DNA of 64,000 nucleotides from Elmis aenea (GCA_947652605.1 OX393579.1:17691674-17755673); one strand, 5' to 3'; shown: positions 33,853 to 45,388, numbered from the stretch's first letter. Notes: generated from the sequence alone by a model not told the origin. Translations and numbers: made by a program.

Positions 33853-34040
33853 AGTTTGACAGTGATACTTCAATTTCTAGGTTATGGTGTCAGTTTGACA
33901 GTATTGACATAATTCAATTTCTAAGTTATACTGTCAGTTTGACAGTATTGACATACTTCAATTTCTAGGTTATGCTGTCAGTTTGACAGTACTGTCTTTT
34001 GACATACCTACTTCAATTTCTAGGTTACATATGAAATTTT
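33853..34040. repeat. Minisatellite, 44-bp unit, about 4 copies
   Basis: TTCAATTTCTAGGTTATG and CTGTCAGTTTGACAG alternate. The phase marker CAATTTCT starts at 33871, 33915, 33959 and 34014 (spacings 44, 44, 55). Each unit contains the inverted repeat CTGTCAGTTTGACAG, so single strands can fold into small hairpins. Confidence 0.8.
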
Positions 34041-34044
34041 TTGA

Positions 34045-34560
34045 CAGTATCATCGTATTTTCATATTCTGAATTCAACATGAAACTGGGATTGTTTCGTA
34101 TGTATGTTTAGTGGAGAGCGAGGCGATACCGATTTGGTATGATACATGAACATAAAGCTACAGTGGAGAAGGTCTGAGCGTTTACATTATTCTGTCAAAG
34201 TTTGACAGTGCGTGCGCGCGACGACGCTTTCATCATGTATGTACGAACATTTTGGCACGTTTTACTTAATAACGTTTGCAAACGATTTTATTTAAGGTCC
34301 GGAGCGTGCACATATTAAAATTCGATCCTCTATACCCTATACGACTTGACAAAAAAAACGCGCCTCTGTGCAATTTTAATCGCTTTTTGAAAAAAGGCTT
34401 TCGACGTTCGTTAGTGTATAGTGCGGGCGCGCGCGACGTAAATACGAAAAATTTTGCACGTTTTAGTTAATTACGTTTGCAAACGATTTTTTCCGAGGTC
34501 CGGAGCGTGCACATATTAAAAGTCGATCCTTTATACGACCCGTCAAAGAAATTCGACGTT
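34045..34560. repeat. Second diverged copy of the 412-bp-array module
   Basis: Matches 31995-32500 in order (TCATCGTATTTTCATATTCT, GGGATTGTTTCGTATGTATG, GATTTGGTATGATACATGAA, GGTCCGGAGCGTGCACATAT). It also matches the GC-rich array: GGAATTGTTTGGTACGTACT, GAATCGGTACGACA and CGCACGTTTTCCTCGATG correspond to its GGGATTGTTTCGTATGTATG, GATTTGGTATGATA and GGCACGTTTTACTTAATA. CpG-containing positions in the array often appear as TpG or CpA here. Confidence 0.65.
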
Positions 34561-35590
34561 CGTTAGTATATAGTGCGTGCGCGCGCCTGCGCTTTTTCTC
34601 GTTCGCGGTCTGAATTTTACTTCCGGACGACCTCTCCCGGACTCGGGAGCGGCCGCAATCAAAAGACCGGCCCCGGATACGTCCGCACGCCAAAAATCGC
34701 GAATCATCGCCGTCCGCGCGTATTTTAAATCGTAGTTTTAAACTCGATTCCTTATTTCGTTAGTATGTAGCGCGTGCGCGCGCCTGCGCTTTTTCTCGTT
34801 CGTGGTCCGAATTCGACTCGAAAATGGAATTGTTTGGTACGTACTTGTCGGGGAGGGCGAGACGAATCCGAATCGGTACGACAAATGTGCGAAAAGATCG
34901 AATCGGAGAAAGTTCGAGCGTTCAAAGGTCACGTCGAATTGTCAAATTGTCAAATTTTGACGAAATTACCGCTCCCGACGACCCGATTTAAATGTTGCGT
35001 GTAAGAATTTCGCACGTTTTCCTCGATGGCTTCTCCGGAAGACCGTTGCCGGACTCGGGAGCTGGCACAATCGAAAGACCGGCCCCGGATACGTCCGCAC
35101 GCCAAAAATCGCGAATCATCGCCGTCCGCGCGTATTTTAAATCGTAGTTTTAAACTCGATTCCTTATTTCGTTAGTATGTAGCGCGTGCGCGCGCCTGCG
35201 CTTTTTCTCGTTCGTGGTCCGAATTCGACTCGAAAATGGAATTGTTTGGTACGTACTTGTCGGGGAGAGCGAGACGAATCCGAATCGGTACGACACATGC
35301 GCGAAAATGTCGAATCGGAGAAGGTTCGAGCGTTCAAAGTTCACGACAACATGTCAAATTGTCAATGTTTGACGAAATTCTCGCTCCCGACGACCCGATT
35401 TAAATGTTGCGTGTAAAATTTTCGCACGTTTTCCTCGATGGCTTCTCCGGAAGACCATTGCCGACGTCGGAGGCGCGCGCGATCGAAAGAGCGGCCCCGG
35501 ATACGCGCGCGCGCCAAAAATCGCGAAATATCGTCGTCGGCGCGTATTTTTAATGGTCGTCTGAAACTCTATTCCTTGTTTCGTTAGTAT
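34560..35590. repeat. GC-rich tandem repeat with exact 412-bp period, about 2.5 copies
   Basis: CCCCGGATAC starts at 34671 and 35083, and CCCCGG again at 35495: exact 412-bp spacing twice. CGTTAGTATGTAGCGCGTGC and GCGCGCCTGCGCTTTTTCTC repeat with the same offset. Copies 1 and 2 differ at only scattered positions, so they are recent or homogenised; copy 3 is partial with more changes. The array is strongly GC- and CpG-rich in an otherwise AT-rich window. Mirror frames on both strands (34774-35004 and 35186-35416, 34738-34932 and 35150-35344) follow the period and are not genes. Confidence 0.9.
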
Positions 35591-35599
35591 ATATGTACA

Positions 35600-37030
35600 A
35601 GAAATAAAAACGTTGTTGAAGGTTCAAAATGGACGGAACACCTAAAACATTTAATAATTATGTAGGCAACTAGAAAACCAAAAATTGTACGAAGGTGACT
35701 TTAGCTTTTCGAATTAGTAGTAAATAACGGAAATAACCCAACAAAAATGCAAATCAATTTTATTAATTTCTTCTGAAAATTTTGTGAAATAAAAGGGTTA
35801 CAAACATTTTCAATTTACACCTTATGCACCTTTCTCCAATTTATTTAAATTTGTACATAAACGAAATCTTTATGTTGAGCTCAAATTTGGGGCACCAAGT
35901 ATAATCGTAACATTTTAAATGTTCTAGAAAAAATATCTTAAAAAAATTAACGCATTTCGGGTACTGGTTCTGAAACGCTATTAACCAAGAAAAATATGTA
36001 CCTCCTTCATAAAATCAAAAAACGTCCAGTTTTATGATAAATCTTGGCTCTTCTATAACCAATAATAAGAAATAAAATATATAAAAATTTACATCATCTT
36101 ATTTGTTTTGAAACTAGACCAATAAAAGTGTAGTAATTGTAAACCTCAAAATTTTATTTAAAATAATATAAATAAGTATATATTTATTGTCAATGTTAAA
36201 ATGGATTTTTACTTAATTTGAATTAGGATTTATTGTTTTACATATTTTTTACAATTCCAATAAAAATTTAACTTTTTTGAAATAAAATGTTTGGCTGTTT
36301 GCTTAATATTACAGCACGCCTTTCTCTGCTCTAAAAAAAAAGTTCAATTTCATTTGTTCTTTTGTTTCTAAAATAAGCGATATTTTGTTCATTTTCGTGG
36401 AAAATAAATTACTGCTCCTAGTTAAAATGAATTTACTTTACTCAAAAACATTACGAGAACCTTAAATTCAACTACGGTTTCCTTAATTCAGAAAGCAACA
36501 AAAGAAAAACAAAGTTTAGTATTGAATAAAAAACTACTTTTAAACTTCCGGGGCGCTCTCATACTCTGATCCTCTAGTAAAAACTTCTAACATGTAGAAT
36601 ATTGAACGACCTGTGAGGTACTGAAAGATTAAACAGAAATTTGCAATGCTATCATTTCTGTTTATAATTAATCCACTAGATGTTTATATAGCATGTAAAT
36701 TGAATTTGTATAAGCCGATTTAAAATAGTGTTCGTATTCCAAAATTGTTTCTGTCGTAACGTATTTATCACCCAAACTTAACTTTTATGTTTTACTTTTT
36801 GTTGCAGGTAAGATGCAAAGCCGATTTTATATTGTAAACTTATATAAGGTAGGTTTTAAATTAATTATTTTGTATGGACTCAAACAAATAACTTTTTTTA
36901 ATCAAAAACCTGCAAGATCTATTTTACTTGGCTTTGCCTAAACAACTAAGCTAAATATTGTTATTTTTTTTGAAATATTTTTCATTATTATCGTAATTCT
37001 GTTATCATATATTTACACACTGTATCTGCG
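35600..37030. other. AT-rich intergenic stretch
   Basis: Nothing recognised. Base composition returns abruptly to AT-rich at about 35590. Confidence 0.5.
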
Positions 37031-37031
37031 G

Positions 37032-39127
37032 TAGGGATTCTGAGTCTAGACAATTTTTAAAGTCCCGGGACTCGAGACTTTTTTTTATCAAAGTCCCGGG
37101 AATTCCCGGGACTTCGAGACTTTTGCGAATTTTATTTACATACTAGAAAATGGTGGTATTACCCGTCAAAAATGACGGAAGAAAAATGATGATATATTCA
37201 TGTACTCAAAATTCATCGGCTATTTTCACTGTAAAAAATAAGTTTCCTTGACAGTGACATTGTTTCTGAAAGCACCCGCTACATATTTAAAATTGCTTCT
37301 TTGCACGTATCGTGATCGTGAATCGGTCGTGACAGTTGACAGTGTTTTTGTTTTTTTTTTAAATTAAACCAAATTCACCGATTTTGTTTTTGAAGAATTT
37401 ATTTTGTAAATAAAGTACAGGGTGGTCCAAATTCGATGGGATTGCATAGGTATCTCGGTTAACATATAAGATAGAGAAACGGTTAAATTACCAAAATTGT
37501 GCAGTTTTTTAAGACAAACTCAGAACCGTTTTCAAAAATATTCCATCATTTCCGGTTTTCGAGTTATCGAATAAAAAGTGTTTTTTTGTCATATTAATAA
37601 TGTGTCATATCTCCGTTATTGTTGTAAATATCAAAAATATTTATTAAGATTGTTTTTGGATATTTTTATGTTCAATTTGATTATATTAAAAAAAATATTT
37701 TTACGCTCGCCGTTAAAAAGTTATGACACAAACTTACCTTTTTTTAAAAGAAAACGATAGTTGGCTATGACCTATTTAAATTCCTCATTTTTTTCTCATT
37801 TCAAATATATAAGGGTTGATGTATTTATTTTCAACAAAACGCAAGGTATGAAGGTTTTTTAGGTTTTTTTAAAAAGAAAATCATAGTAGGCTGTGAAAAC
37901 AAAAAATAAACAAGGTGTAAAACCTTATAAAACTCATGTGGTACAAGTTACCAAGGTTTTTTAATTTGTTATTGAGATAAATACGAAATTTTTTGAACAT
38001 AAGATAAACAACAATATCCTACATTACTGCTGATACCGACTATATCGTTGTTTTCTTATTTTCAAATATTTACAATGTTTATCTCCACAACAAATTAAAA
38101 AACCTTGGTAACTTGTACCACATGAGTTTTGTAAGGTTTTACACCTTGTTTGGTTTTTGTTTTCATAGCCTACTATGATTTTCTTAGAAAAAAAACCTAA
38201 AAAACCTTTATAACTTGCGTATTATTAAAAATAAATACATCGACCCTTATATATTTGGAATGAGAAAAAAATGAGGAATTTAAATGGGTCATAGCCAACT
38301 ATCGTTTTTATTTAAAAAAAGGTAAGTTTGTGTCATAACTTTTTAACGGCGAGCGTAAAAATATTTTTTTTTGTATAATCAAATTAAACATGAAAATATA
38401 CAAAAATAATCTTTATAAATATTTTTGATATTTACAACAATAACGGAGATATGACACATTATTAATATGACAAAAAAACACTTTTTATTCGATAACTCGA
38501 AAACCGGAAATGATAGAATATTTTTGAAAACGGTTTGTCTCAAAAAACTGCACATTTTTGGTAATTTAACCGTTTCTCTATCTTAAATATTAACCGAGAT
38601 ACCCATGCAATCCCATCGAATTTGGACCACCCTGTATAGTAGTAGGAGTAGTATTATTATTTTTAATTAAGTCTACATTCTAAAGTAAATAAAGTATATA
38701 TTTCCAAGTAAATGCCTATTTTAAATAAACTTAACAATTTTCATTAAACTTTAAAACATAACAAGCATAAGTAAAATATATTTTTACTAATAAACTTAAC
38801 AATTATCCTTTAGGTTTAAAGCAGACAAGAAATAAACATAAATAACTAAATATGGCAGGCAAAAAATTTAAATAAAGTTAAGTAAATACTGATTTTTAGT
38901 ATAAACTATAAACATAAAAAAATATGAAAAAATATTTTTGCTAATCCCGTGGCAGTAAAATTTGTTTAAAAATATGAAGTATAAAAAATTAATTTCAAAT
39001 TTCAGTGTAGTGTAACATTGAAGTCTCGTCTCGAGTCTCGAACTAAATGTCCCGGGACTCGAGACTAAGAAAGTCCCGGGAATTCCCGGGACTTACGTCT
39101 CGGGAAATTCCCGGGACAGAATCCCTA
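37032..39127 (-). mobile_element. Second hAT-type copy (inverse of 5249-6084), split by a foldback
   Basis: Termini TAGGGATTCTGAGTC and ...GACAGAATCCCTA with flanks ATCTGCGG (37024-37031) and ATCTGGGG (39128-39135), 7 of 8 identical. The body, 37032-37417 plus 38635-39127, matches the complement of the 5249-6084 copy (AAAATTCATCGGCTATTTTC, GCACCCGCTACATATTTAAA, CCCGGGAATTCCCGGG). A TA-flanked palindrome (37418-38634) interrupts it. Confidence 0.9.
37418..38634. mobile_element. 1.2-kb foldback element nested in the hAT copy
   Basis: Starts CAGGGTGGTCCAAATTCGAT and ends ATCGAATTTGGACCACCCTG with TA at 37416-37417 and 38635-38636. Arms of about 565 bp, loop about 37985-38080. The subterminal box is GGTATCTCGGTTAACATATA. 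Arms share GCTCGCCGTTAAAAAGTTAT and GACCTATTTAAATTCCTCA. The 60-codon frame at 37578-37760 is inside the left arm. Single arms of this family occur at 52271-52800 and about 49010-49172. Confidence 0.92.
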
Positions 39128-39681
39128 ATCTGGGGACCATCAAATGCAAAATACTTGACATAAGTGACCAAACTAATAAAATATGATACCACAAAAGTCA
39201 TATTTGAGAAAAATAAGCAATCAACAAATCATAAAAATTTGCGCCATCTGTAGGTTAGATCTCAAACGATTCCCATCTAAATATAATAAAAAAGCTACAA
39301 TTATTAATGTTAAAATTATTATTTTTCAGTTCTTTTCAATACACTTTAATAACAGAATATGATCCTAATAATTCTGAATGGTATTGCGTAAAAAAATTGC
39401 GAATAACTTGTTAAACCGTGACTCTGTTGCCCTTAGATAGTAACACAGAAAAACGGGAACTTTGGAAAAACCCAACAAAAATATAGGAAATCCAACAAAA
39501 AATATTTGTTAACAAAAATTGAAATATTATAGCTTGCCATCCAAGCGACAGTGATGCAAATTAATTATGTCTGAAAATGATATCCTCTAGAGATGACATC
39601 ATCTTTTACGTATGCATTCTTCCAGTCTGACGTTCTTCATTACTCGCTGTAACATTTCAGATGGGATTCCACGTACATATA

Positions 39682-40346
39682 CAGGGTGTAGACTCGGATC
39701 ACGCAACATAGCAATTTCAATGGTAAAATTTTAAAAGTTGAATTCTTGCTCCGCTAATTATTTTAGAAAAAAAGTGCAAATACATTTTTTGTAGAGAAAA
39801 AAATTCTGTATCCATAAATGTAATCAATATTACTTTTTCATTTTCCAATAACAGAAAAATAAGCAAATTAAAAAACGCGTTTTCGCGAAAATCTGTAGTG
39901 CCTTGGAATTATGCTACGACAACTGCCCATCTTACTAACACTTACTGTCACTTTGACGTTTGAAGTTTATTCTTAATTATCATTTTTATTATATCTTGCA
40001 ATGAAAACATAACTAATTGTGTAAAATAAAGGTTTGATAAAATATAAAGTATAATTAAGAATCACTTTCGCGTCAAAGTGACAGTATAAGTGACATTAGG
40101 CTGGGCAGTCACAGCATAATTCCAAGGCACTACAGATTTTAGCGAAAACGCGTTTTTTAATTTGCTTATTTTTCAGTTATTGGAAAACGAAAAAGTAATA
40201 TTTATTACATTTATGGATACAGAATTTTTTTCTCTACAAAAAACGTATTTGCACTTTTTTTCTAAAATAATTAGCGGAGCAAGAATTCGACTTTTAAAAT
40301 TTTACCATTGAAATCGCTATGTTGCGTGATCCGAGTCTACACCCTG
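39682..40346. mobile_element. 665-bp foldback element nested in the mariner-type transposase
   Basis: Starts CAGGGTGTAGACTCGGATCA and ends with its complement TGATCCGAGTCTACACCCTG; TA on both sides (39680-39681, 40347-40348). Arms of about 300 bp include CGCAACATAGCAATTTCAAT and AAACGCGTTTTCGCGAAAAT. The loop is near 39990-40040 and is flanked by CACTTACTGTCACTTTGACG and its inverse. Confidence 0.92.
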
Positions 40347-41223
40347 TATGTACTTCGTCTTGAATTTTTTGTTTTCATTCCTTCAGTGTGCTTGACGACC
40401 GAGTCATGCAAACCTGACTCTTAAAGTAACCCCACAAAAAAAATCACTAACAGACAAATCGGGTGATCTTGGGGGCCAGGGAATGTCAACGAATCTTGAG
40501 ATAATACCTTTGCCGAACAATTCTGGCACAACTGCATTGATCGTTTTGCAGTATGCAATGTCGCACCATACTGTTGAAAGCAGGTTTCGTGAAGTTGTAG
40601 AAAATTGTTTATAGCAGCTGCAACAAAAGATTGCAGCATCTCAGCATATCGATACGAAGTGACAGTCATTGTGATCTGTTCTTCATTTTCGATAAAGTAC
40701 GGTCCGATGCCCCGTGTGAGGAACTGCACACCACACCTTACTGCTGTGTAAAGAGCGCTCATGAACTTCATCAGAGTTGCTGTCTGTACAGTAACGGTAG
40801 TTCTGCTTGTTCACGTAACCTGTAAGATGAAAATGGGCTTCATCTGACATCCAAAGCTTGTCCAGAAATTCATTCACATCGTTTATCTTTGTCATAGTTT
40901 GTTGACAGAATTCTGATCGCAACTGGTGATCGTTTTCCTTTAGCTCTTGCACGATTTGCAGCTTGTACGGATGAAATTTTAAATCAAAATGGAGAATTCG
41001 GCGAACGCTCTATCACGACAACCGGACCCAGCTGCCTGCTTACAAATACTAGAACGCGCACAGCACTTCTCGGTAGTCCCATCAGTGTTTTTTTTTTTCA
41101 GAGCATATCCGGTATCTTCAACGTTACTAACCCAGGTTGTTATCGCGTGTTTCGAGGAAACCCGACCATTACGCCCTAAATTAAAAAAACGTCGAAACTC
41201 TCTCTGCGCACATTCTAAACTAT

Positions 41224-42900
41224 CCCAAGTAGCACCAAAATATTGGCCTAATATTGGCCAAATATTGTTACGCGGACCCAATATTGGCAAAATTCAGCCA
41301 ATATACGCTTTTTCTAGTTTTTTAATGAATCACCAATATCAGACAACTCAATATTAATATGTTATTGGACCAATATGTTTATATTGTATGATGATTATTT
41401 CCAATTTATTTTTATTGGCTAGACAAAAACCAAATATATTTACCCTATATTGTCTGGCAACATTTAGCCAATATAGGCTTTTTTAAGTGTTTTAATGAAC
41501 AGCCAATATCGACAAACTCAATGGTAATATGTTAATGGTCCAATATGTTTATATTGTTTGATAATTATTTCCAATTTATTTTTATTGGCTAGACAAAAAC
41601 AAAATATATTTACCCTATATTGTCTGGCAACATTTCGCCAATATAGGCCTTTTAAGTTTTTTAATGAACAGCCAATATCGGAAAACTCAATGTCAATATT
41701 TTATTGATCCAATATGTTTATATTGTTTGATAATTATTTCCAATTTATTTTTATTGGCCAGACAGACAAAATATATTTACCCTATATTGTCTGGCAACAT
41801 TTAGCCAATATAGGTCTTTTCAAGTTTTTAAATGAACAACCAATATCAGAAAACTCAATGTTAATATTATGTTATTGGTCCAATATATTTATATTGTTTT
41901 GTAGTAGATTATAAGTTTAAAATTTGAATTTGGCGCTCCAGGATGTAGATGGAGTTAGTGTATAGCGAATGTTACCGTTGGCAGAATTGTATTGTAATTG
42001 GCAGAATGAGAGTGTGTTTCATGTTTGCCCTCTTAGAAAAATTAGAATAATTTATGTGGATTTATGTGAGCCATCACCACAGTGTTCAGAAGAGGGATCA
42101 GGAACTGATGAAGTGATTAGTTTATAGTGTTGGATTAACAGGTTATTTTATAGTATTTAAACATTCGCACTGTAAACGTAAAACACATTTTTGAGGTTAA
42201 GTTTTACCACGGGTTTTCAATTTAAAAAATGAGTGAACACGAAAGCATTATAATGTCGGTTGATGATATAATAGCCAATGCAGTAAAAGCTATGATAGTT
42301 CGTGAGAATACTAGAATGAAATCAAAAAAGTGGCGGCTTTTATATAAAATTTCGATGGAAGTCCTGAGTCGGACATCGATTTGTGGTTTAGTCGGATGTC
42401 AATAGTGCTCTTTCCTAGTTGTTGTTGGAAAACTTTCAGATTAGTCTTGAAGTATTACAGTTATGGCATGAAATTGTCGGCCAAATACAGACTTGTAAGA
42501 AAATTATGCTTGGTTTTCTGTAATTTTTTTATATTTTTAGTTTGAATAAACCATTTATACAGCTTTATTGGACTATTATTGGATAATAACATTTCTTAAC
42601 CATAAAAACATATGAAGGAGATTAAGCATAATATATTGTAACATTGTACCAATCAGGGTGAATAATATTGGTTGAATATATTTTTAATTGTGTATAGTAC
42701 GTATACATTTCACCAATATCGATACGGTATATCAATCTAATATTATTTAATAATATAGATCCTTTATAAAAAAATGTTATAAGATTAATATTAATTGAAA
42801 ATATTTCACCAATATTTAAAAATGTTGACATCTCTATATTTTCCCAGTATTGTATGTCAATTTTTAGCCAATATTGGCCCAATATTTTGTGCTACTGGGG
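41224..42900. mobile_element. 1.68-kb composite element: internal minisatellite plus small ORF
   Basis: Inverted ends CCCAAGTAGCACCAAAATAT and ...ATATTTTGTGCTACTGGGG, each followed inward by clusters of CCAATATTGG-type palindromes. The left half is a tandem repeat of about 170 bp (about 41275-41910; the marker CAACATTT starts at 41458, 41628 and 41795). The middle (41925-42560) is different: non-repetitive, with a 58-codon frame (42229-42405) and an AATAAA at about 42545. The right part (42560-42900) again has CCAATAT boxes. The family is not one I recognise; target duplication is unclear (possibly AT). Confidence 0.7.
42229..42405 (+). CDS. Small ORF of unknown function inside the composite element
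   Basis: ATG at 42229, stop at 42403-42405, 58 residues. It begins MSEHESIIMSVDDIIANAVK and continues with RENTRMKSKKWRLLYKI, ending SICGLVGCQ. The N-terminal half is acidic/hydrophobic and helix-like; the middle is a basic cluster. The start context AAAAAATG is acceptable, and an AATAAA about 140 bp downstream could end a transcript. It may be the first exon or N-terminus of a transposase or of a captured host gene, since the frame stops abruptly. No domain is recognised and expression is not shown. Confidence 0.3.
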   Translation: MSEHESIIMSVDDIIANAVKAMIVRENTRMKSKKWRLLYKISMEVLSRTSICGLVGCQ

Positions 42901-43079
42901 ATTGTTTTTGTAAACATATTTATGACGCAAGCACGCTGTTGGCCGTTCCACTGATGATTACTAAATGGCGGGTTGTCTTTTCCTCAAGGTTACTTTTCCA
43001 CAGTGCTGACAACTATATATGGTTCCCACTACGCATTTTAAACGTTCCCCTTTTTTGTATCATCCTGTATAAATGGAAT

Positions 43080-44300
43080 TAATGAGGCTAAAGTTCTTTT
43101 TAAAAAGAGTTTTCACCTTTTTTTTGCTACTGCTTTACCCCTTTGATCTTTTACATCTTTACTTTTTCCATATCTTGTCGCGTTTTGACTAAAAAAATTC
43201 TTCTCGGCAGTTTTAATTCGTTATCGACCTTTTTTTCCCTCTTCGACAAAGTTTTACTTCCCTGTAGGATTGCGAGAAGAGCGGCAATATTATAAAATGT
43301 ACGTTTTATAGATTTTCGTCTGTTTTAAAAGTCTGCCGATATATCTACACGTACGTTGACACTTTAATACTTTTGTTTGATATAAAAGTATTCCCTGAAC
43401 GTGGGATTATGCATTAATAAATATTTTCAATACGCACAGTATTTCATTTCATTATTTCTCAATTGAGTGTTTGCTTACTTTTTAGGCATTTTAGACATTT
43501 TCATGACGAAAGCTTACTTTTTTTGGAGTAGGTATCGTAAGGCATACATGGTGGTGAATTTTTCGATGCTCACCGTTGGTATCTTGGAAGCGGTAAGAGA
43601 TACGAAATCAGTTAAATTATCGAAAAGTTGCACATTTATATGGCGATTGAGAATCTGAAAAAAATCTGTCGATATTATGATTCTTTTCAGATTTATAACC
43701 AAAAAAAATCAAAAATGTGATATTGGAAAAAAATTATTACCTTCCGTACCAATGACGCTTTTTTAATCAAACTTAGTAAGCTTATGTTTTTTATCATTCT
43801 GGGTTGAATGACGTGGACAGATATTTTCCAGGCCTTTTAGATTTCAAGCTGCGATAATTAACTTTATTATTCATTATGGCCGCCATATTGGGTTTTTACA
43901 CCATTAGACAGACAAAAAAAATTAACTTTTCAGATTGATAAGAAACCTAGGTTTAAACGTAAGATTGGTAAAATTACATCATCATTATAAAAGGATGTCA
44001 AAAATTCGTAGATAAGGATAAGATTATAACTTTCTTGTTTTTTCTTGCAATTGTTTCAAATTTACCGCTGTCTACCTCCATAGGCTATACTTGAAAGAGT
44101 TGTAAGTATTACGTTGCCCTAATAATTAACAATAAAGTGGCAATATCTCGGAAAATATAAATTTTAGGCATCAAACAGGATTCATGTTTTTGAAGGACAG
44201 AAAAAAAATATATGGCATATTTAAAAAAAATTAGTTCTCGATGTTTGAAGTTTCACAAGTTTGACCAAGCGGATAAAACGCTCTGTATAATATTTTAACA
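43080..44300. other. Intergenic stretch with a solo repeat arm
   Basis: About 43545-43640 (TTTTTCGATGCTCACCGTTG then GGTATCTTGGAAGCGGTAAG) resembles the left arm of the 47487-48223 palindrome family. CGCTCTGTATAATATT near 44278 may be a decayed right terminus. The frames at 43467-43658 and 43514-43702 fall in this arm. No gene recognised. Confidence 0.4.
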
Positions 44301-44339
44301 ATGTAGCTACTGCAAAGTGTTATTTTTTTTATAGTCAAT

Positions 44340-44660
44340 CTAAATTTCAAACCAATTTTTCCTGCTTTTTCAAAATTTTTAAATGTAGACAAATTTTGAA
44401 ACTGCTATATCGTTCAAAATTTTCATTGAAATGCAAATTTCTCGATTTAACTTTAGAACAATAAATTAATTGTTAAAGTAAATTTAAAGAGAAATATAAA
44501 GATATAAATGATGTTTTACTTAAAATTTCCGTTTCCGGCTGAACCGGAAGTCTTTTTGCAACCTCAGGATTTTCATCGAATCCGGAACATACGATAATGG
44601 TCAGATACCAATTATCATTGCAATATCTTTAAGTGTTTTAAATATTTGATTTTTTCCATA
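44340..44660. repeat. Second copy of the ACCGGAAGT-box repeat
   Basis: Matches 10850-11215 in order: TGCTATATCGTTCAAAATTT, TTTCCGGCTGAACCGGAAGT, TTTGCAACCTCAGGA and CATCGAATCCGGAACATACG. It ends where the palindrome at 44675 begins. Confidence 0.6.
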
Positions 44661-44674
44661 CTTTTGCGCGTATA

Positions 44675-45388
44675 CAGGGTGTTTCTGAACGATGTAGCAT
44701 AATTTCTACTGTAGAATCTATATTGAAAAATAGGACGATTTAGCCCATCATGCCTTATAGAAAGTTGCATCGTTGCTAAGTTACAGCCCCATGAAGAGGG
44801 GATGAAAAATTGTTGTTTTATTGATAAATCAAGAACGCTTTGACCTACGTCATTTATATTTGGCACGTATGTTACAATAGGCAAGCGTGTTCTTATGCAT
44901 AAGTTTGAGCAAAATCCCATCATATGCGCCGCTACAATCGATAATAGCAGAGAAAAAACCTGCTGTATTTTTTTTGTCGAGTTTTTCTCCTAAGCGATGG
45001 CTCCTATCAAAAAACTTTAAGTTACTACAAATGTACATTTTAGACCTACCTATACGACTGTTACAATAAAAAATTGAAATTATGTTTGACAAAAAAAATA
45101 CAGCAGGTTTTTTCTCTGCTATTATCGATTGTAGCGCCCCCTATGACGGAATTTCGCTCAAACATGCATAAGAACACGCTTGCCTATTGTAGAATACGTG
45201 CCAAATATAAATGTTGTAGGTCAAAGCGTTCTTGATTTATCAATAAAACAACCATTTTTCATCCCCTCTTCATGGGGCTGTAACTTAGCAACGATGCAAC
45301 TTTCTATAGGCATGATGGGCTAAATCGTCCTATTTTTCAATGTAGATTCACCAGTAGAAATTATGCTACATCGTTCAGAAACACCCTG
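44675..45388. mobile_element. 714-bp near-perfect foldback element
   Basis: Starts CAGGGTGTTTCTGAACGATG and ends CATCGTTCAGAAACACCCTG; TA flanks 44673-44674 and 45389-45390. Arms of about 310 bp match at nearly every position (GGGGCTGTAACTTAGCAACG, TTGATTTATCAATAAAACAA and ATACAGCAGGTTTTTTCTCT occur in both orientations). The loop is about 44990-45085. Frames on both strands in this interval mirror each other and are not genes. Confidence 0.93.

Larger units (their letters stand above)
39590..42990 (-). pseudogene. IS630/mariner-type transposase, frameshifted and twice interrupted
   Basis: Reading downward: about 42990-42905 gives an N-terminal QQRACVINMFTK piece; after the insertion, 41220-41060 gives SLECAQREFRRFFNLGRNGR and WVSNVEDTGYALKKK (helix-turn-helix region). 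Then 40952-40690 gives FCQQTMTKINDVNEFLDKLW and MSDEAHFHLTGYVNKQNYRY (first catalytic Asp in SDEAHF). Next, 40680-40470 gives GIGPYFIENE, RYAEMLQSFV and QQYGATLHTA (the second-Asp block, with the aspartate lost: QQ-Y-GATLHTA where QQDGAT is expected). Finally a degraded third block and, past the palindrome, a tail with IPSEMLQRVMKN near 39670. Stops, frameshifts and the missing Asp make it non-functional. Confidence 0.85.
39440..43072 (-). mobile_element. Tc1/mariner-superfamily transposon split by two insertions
   Basis: The right edge (minus-strand 5') is TATACAGGATGATACAAAAA with GGGGAACGTTTAAA (43072 downward). The other edge near 39440-39480 has a related inverted AAAACGGGAACTTTGG. Between them on the minus strand lies a broken transposase gene (see the next entry). 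A foldback element (39682-40346) interrupts the 3' part of the gene and a 1.7-kb element (41224-42900) interrupts the 5' part. Removing both would leave a transposon of about 1.3 kb, a normal size for the superfamily. Confidence 0.75.

Noticed and set aside
34738..35416. Arg-rich frames repeated on both strands
   Set aside because: They repeat at exactly the 412-bp satellite period and have no codon-like pattern.
30450..35600. A large transposon spanning the whole compound repeat block
   Set aside because: No matching termini or target duplication and no transposase or polymerase fragments inside; tandem-repeat growth explains the periodicity better.
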